A stretch of 64,000 bases of DNA, from the NCBI GenBank assembly GCA_029747015.1, contig JAKOGI010000027.1, positions 948,001 through 1,012,000 on the forward strand, read 5' to 3'. The position numbers and the translations under genes were made by a program. Each line of letters opens with the position of its first letter. Positions within the stretch are counted from its first letter, which is position 1. This stretch comes from Carnegiea gigantea (lineage: Eukaryota; Streptophyta; Magnoliopsida; Caryophyllales; Cactaceae). Below, piece by piece: positions 60,799 through 64,000 of this stretch. Below the pieces are notes generated by a model that worked only from the letters and a program-made list of their open reading frames with translations, was not told the DNA's origin and made no database searches.

Positions 60799-61010
60799 CT
60801 CGCCGGATTAACGCCGATCAATTTGAAGATGAGGGGAAATTTGAAGGTGGTGTCTCAGTTGGGGATTCTTAACGAATTAGGGCAGCAAAGGTCTTCAGTT
60901 GGTCATTCAATTTTGTGGGAGTTCCCTCGTGAAGTGTCGTGTATTATGGTTACTCGTAAAAATTTTCTGAACGTGGTAAAAAATTCCGTACAACCAACCC
61001 AAAAAAAATG
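60799..61010 (-). promoter_or_regulatory. Probable 5' UTR and proximal promoter of the cyclophilin gene
   Basis: Directly upstream of the cyclophilin start codon on the minus strand. No TATA box was fixed with confidence. Confidence 0.3.
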
Positions 61011-63660
61011 TAACACATAATTTATGAAATATACAGTTTAACATTATTTGATTGATATGATTACATATATATTTTAGTAAATAGTTTCACTTATGTTCAA
61101 ACACTTACAAATTGAATGTAGTTTCTATCTCTTCTTAAAAGTAGCTGAAAATCTTCTTAAAGACAAATAAATGTTAAACTCCTATTTCAATTCTAATGTA
61201 ACCTTGTTATAAAACTTCATTCTCTCGTGTATGTGAGTATGTTGTCACATTGGGAAAAGACTCATACTTTATTTTCATGATTAATGGTCTATACATTTTG
61301 TCAACTTCACCAATAAACCTTGGACCATTTGTTGCTAACATGTGATATGTCTTGGCAAATCTTATCCAAATTTGCGAAAGCCTAAAGCTTTAATCTAGTG
61401 ATGTCAGGTATAGTTAGAGGTCATCTTGAAACTTGAATGTGAGTTGACTTCATAAATAAGTTCCAAAAAAAATGCTTGGTCCGTTGTTTTTGCACTTTAT
61501 ATGGTTTTTTTGTGGTCGAAATGAAATGGAATAATCTTTCAACAAGAGCAGCTGGATGCCAAATGTCTCTTATGGCATACTGAACCGATAATTGCAATAT
61601 GAATCAAGTTCTGACAAGGGAGTTTCTTGTACGAAGTACAACCCATAAGATATTGAACGATGTTTTGATTGTATTTACATAATAAAATTTTAGGATTTTG
61701 TGATTGTTAAGGCAAAGTATTGGATATATATATATATATATCTAGACTGCTCTCTTAAGCTAACATGTCATGCTCATGCCAGTTTGTTTATATCTGTTAG
61801 TGCCATTTGCACTTATAGTAGGAATGAGAGTAATGTGATCCATCATCTACATTAGGAGCAAGGATTTTCGTTATGAGAAACAACCTTTTGGGGAAACTTG
61901 AGAGGTTACCCTCCTAGTGATACATGATACGTTTCCTTGGGGTGGGGTGTCAACAAAGTCAGCTTTAGTCATATTCCCGCATTTTGAATAAAAGTGACAA
62001 TTATCTTTAAAAAAAAAAAACAACTCACATCACCACATCCGTGGAGCTCTTATACTTGTATGAGTTGTATCCAATCCAAAATGAAGTAACTTTTTGTTGA
62101 CACTATGTAAAATAGTCAGCATGTATTTTTCCTTAATATATTGTTTCCGTTAAATGAGGACTTTATTGTGATTATCACTTAGTTTGAACAAATATTACAA
62201 TCCAAAAGTATAAACAATGATGACTACTTACCTTTCTTTATATACACAATATTAGTTTACGACATTGGTCTGGTTGAATCTCTAGTATGCGCATAATTCA
62301 CATTGCCATGTAAGAGGAATTATGTCAAGTTACGCGAACTTGTAACTTCTATATATCAATAAATGAACTGGTTCAGGTGGACGACCTGTAACGCCATTAC
62401 CTCATGGTATAGCATTATATCGTCAGAATCCTTTGAAAGAACCCTTAAGACTAAGTGTAAGATATTTTTTTTTTCAATGAGTTTCACACTCCAGCTATAC
62501 AGTTCCCCCGGGGAAAAAAAAAAAAAAAAGACTTTAGGTCCTCACGACCTTATCAATGGGGTCCTTCTGACCCTCATCCCAAGCAATATAACAAAATATG
62601 TGAATGTTGGTGGGAGGCCAATGATGCCGATTTAGAGCATCCACAACATGCACTAAAATGTTACAACTTGCTTATATCATATTACATTCCAGCTACACAA
62701 AAGTCAATGCATGTAAGTTACAAAAGGTAGATCTTCAAATTCAAGCATTGGTCATGCGAGCATGCCTTAATCTTGTTGAGAATCCGAAACAGAAAAATTT
62801 GGGGCAGGGTAAGTAACCACATCTCAGTGGGAGTTCTCGCATCCAAAACCAAAATAGATTTTACACACAATAATTAATAATAGTAATAGTAATTTTAGCA
62901 TGACCAAATAAACTTTTCAAAATTCCTTTATTTCTTGGGCACAAATGACGTGCCATTGAAAAAATCTTTAGGTACGATGCAATCAAGCTCGAGCAATTAG
63001 AAATAAGGGAAAAAATGCATATATTTTTCATATAATTAAACTTTTTCTCACATCCAATTTTCCTTACAAGCTAGAGATTCACTAAGTGCATACTACTCAC
63101 CAAAAGTCGATTCATGCGCAAGTGAATGCATGGTCAGAAAACAACACTGGCTAAAAGACTGCCTACCTAGGAGAACTAACCTCTAAGGTATGGGAGACTT
63201 ATACGCTCGTTAGGATAAAACACTGCCACATTTATGAGTAGAAAACTGCCATTATGTGAAATTTGCTACTACGAAATCTGCTGCCAAGTGAAAAATTAAA
63301 CACCAGTCGGAATCTGCCGACAAATTGTCAACCTGGGTGCACTTAACTAGCCATCCCTTTAGGTACTATTTGCTCAAGCCCGACAACAAATATCAAACTC
63401 AATGGCTTCAGAACATAAATATGCATATCATCTTCTATATCAACTAAGACCATTTCAAATAATTATATGTAAAATTTAGTAGTTTTCATTCACCAAATTT
63501 CAGCAGCTGACTTAAAGTTTAAGAGCTCGTTAAAACACTCTTCCAACTAAATCCTTTTTTTTTTTCCAATAATTGTCCCATGCTAAATAAAGTAGCATAA
63601 ACTCATTCCAAATATTATGCAAAATACCCCCTTTCAAGCCTCCAAATAAGCTTCCTAGTC
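61011..63660. other. Intergenic DNA
   Basis: AT-rich, with a (TA)n run at 61727-61741 and a gagcatccacaacatg motif near 62634 that resembles a MITE end, without a partner found. No gene recognised. Confidence 0.4.
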
Positions 63661-63661
63661 A

Positions 63662-63870
63662 TTATTATTATTATTACTAGTCTAGAGCCGTGCTTTGCAC
63701 GTCGCATGCTACAATAGACAGTTTGAATACAAACACACACACATACATATATATATATATACACACACACGCATGCGCGTGCGCGCACACACACATGTAT
63801 ATATATATATACACATATACATATACAAATACGTATGTACGTGTATATATGTGTGTGTGTGTGTGTGTGT

Positions 63871-63906
<36 letters not shown>
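63662..63906. repeat. Compound (ATT)n, (AC)n, (AT)n, (GT)n microsatellite
   Basis: Begins with an ATT run (63661-63676). From about 63730 it is a nearly continuous alternating purine-pyrimidine tract: AC, AT, GCGCGC, AT, GT and AC blocks. The frames across it on both strands are repeat artefacts. Confidence 0.9.
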
Positions 63907-63908
<2 letters not shown>

Positions 63909-63914
63909 CTATTA

Positions 63915-64000
63915 GGGCCTATTCTATTTCGTGATAAGATACAGCTGCGAACTGTAAGAAAATATAAGAAACTATAAAAAGATGTAAGGAGTTGTAAGAA
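63915..64000. mobile_element. PIF/Harbinger-like MITE C, left end (continues beyond window)
   Basis: GGGCCTATTCTATTTCGTG follows TTA (63912-63914). It matches the termini of elements A and B and is followed by the same gatgtaaggag-type words. The right end is off the window. Confidence 0.6.

Noticed and set aside
63677..63977. Frames on both strands of about 65-95 codons
   Set aside because: They translate the (AC)n/(AT)n microsatellite.

Overview
This window is nuclear DNA from a flowering plant, most likely a woody eudicot. The evidence is split, intron-rich genes of recognisable plant families, AT-rich intergenic DNA, L1-type LINEs, a Ty1/copia element primed by initiator tRNA-Met, and many short DNA transposons. 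I cannot name the species.

Four host genes can be supported. (1) 1-12480, minus: an NDR-type AGC protein kinase with eight exons in view; its 3' end lies beyond base 1. (2) About 25374-32400, plus: a single-RRM RNA-binding protein of the NSRA/NSRB-like plant family, CDS 28727-32051, N-terminus uncertain. (3) 36704-38188, minus: an intronless, 494-residue domesticated PIF/Harbinger nuclease of the ALP1-like group (resembling Arabidopsis At5g12010) that has lost two of three catalytic acids. (4) 41899-60798, minus: a complete CYP57-type cyclophilin, ten exons and 503 residues over 18.9 kb. All proposed exon junctions keep phase. The four genes show no shared pathway; they are ordinary neighbours separated by repeats.

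The rest is mostly mobile DNA. The kinase introns carry two 3' fragments of an L1 family and a decayed GCGCCT-rich element. Between the kinase and the RNA-binding protein lies a composite retroelement (16802-20331): a deleted copia element joined to an inverted dimer of a small TRIM-like element, the whole unit flanked by the same 5-bp direct repeat, GATAA. At 23668-25314 one MITE is inserted in inverted orientation into another of its own family, giving a large palindrome. The 10.8-kb first intron of CYP57 holds four hAT-type elements with exact 8-bp target duplications; two of them sit inside a decayed 7.2-kb L1. A fifth hAT copy sits at 39225-39673. Several PIF/Harbinger-like MITEs with 3-bp target duplications are scattered from 23 kb to the right edge.

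The strongest candidate for something unusual is the copia/TRIM composite. Its termini and target duplication suggest that a chimeric cDNA of two different retroelements, including a long inverted repeat, integrated as one unit. Exon limits, domain comparisons and target duplications were found by eye; no database or folding program was used.
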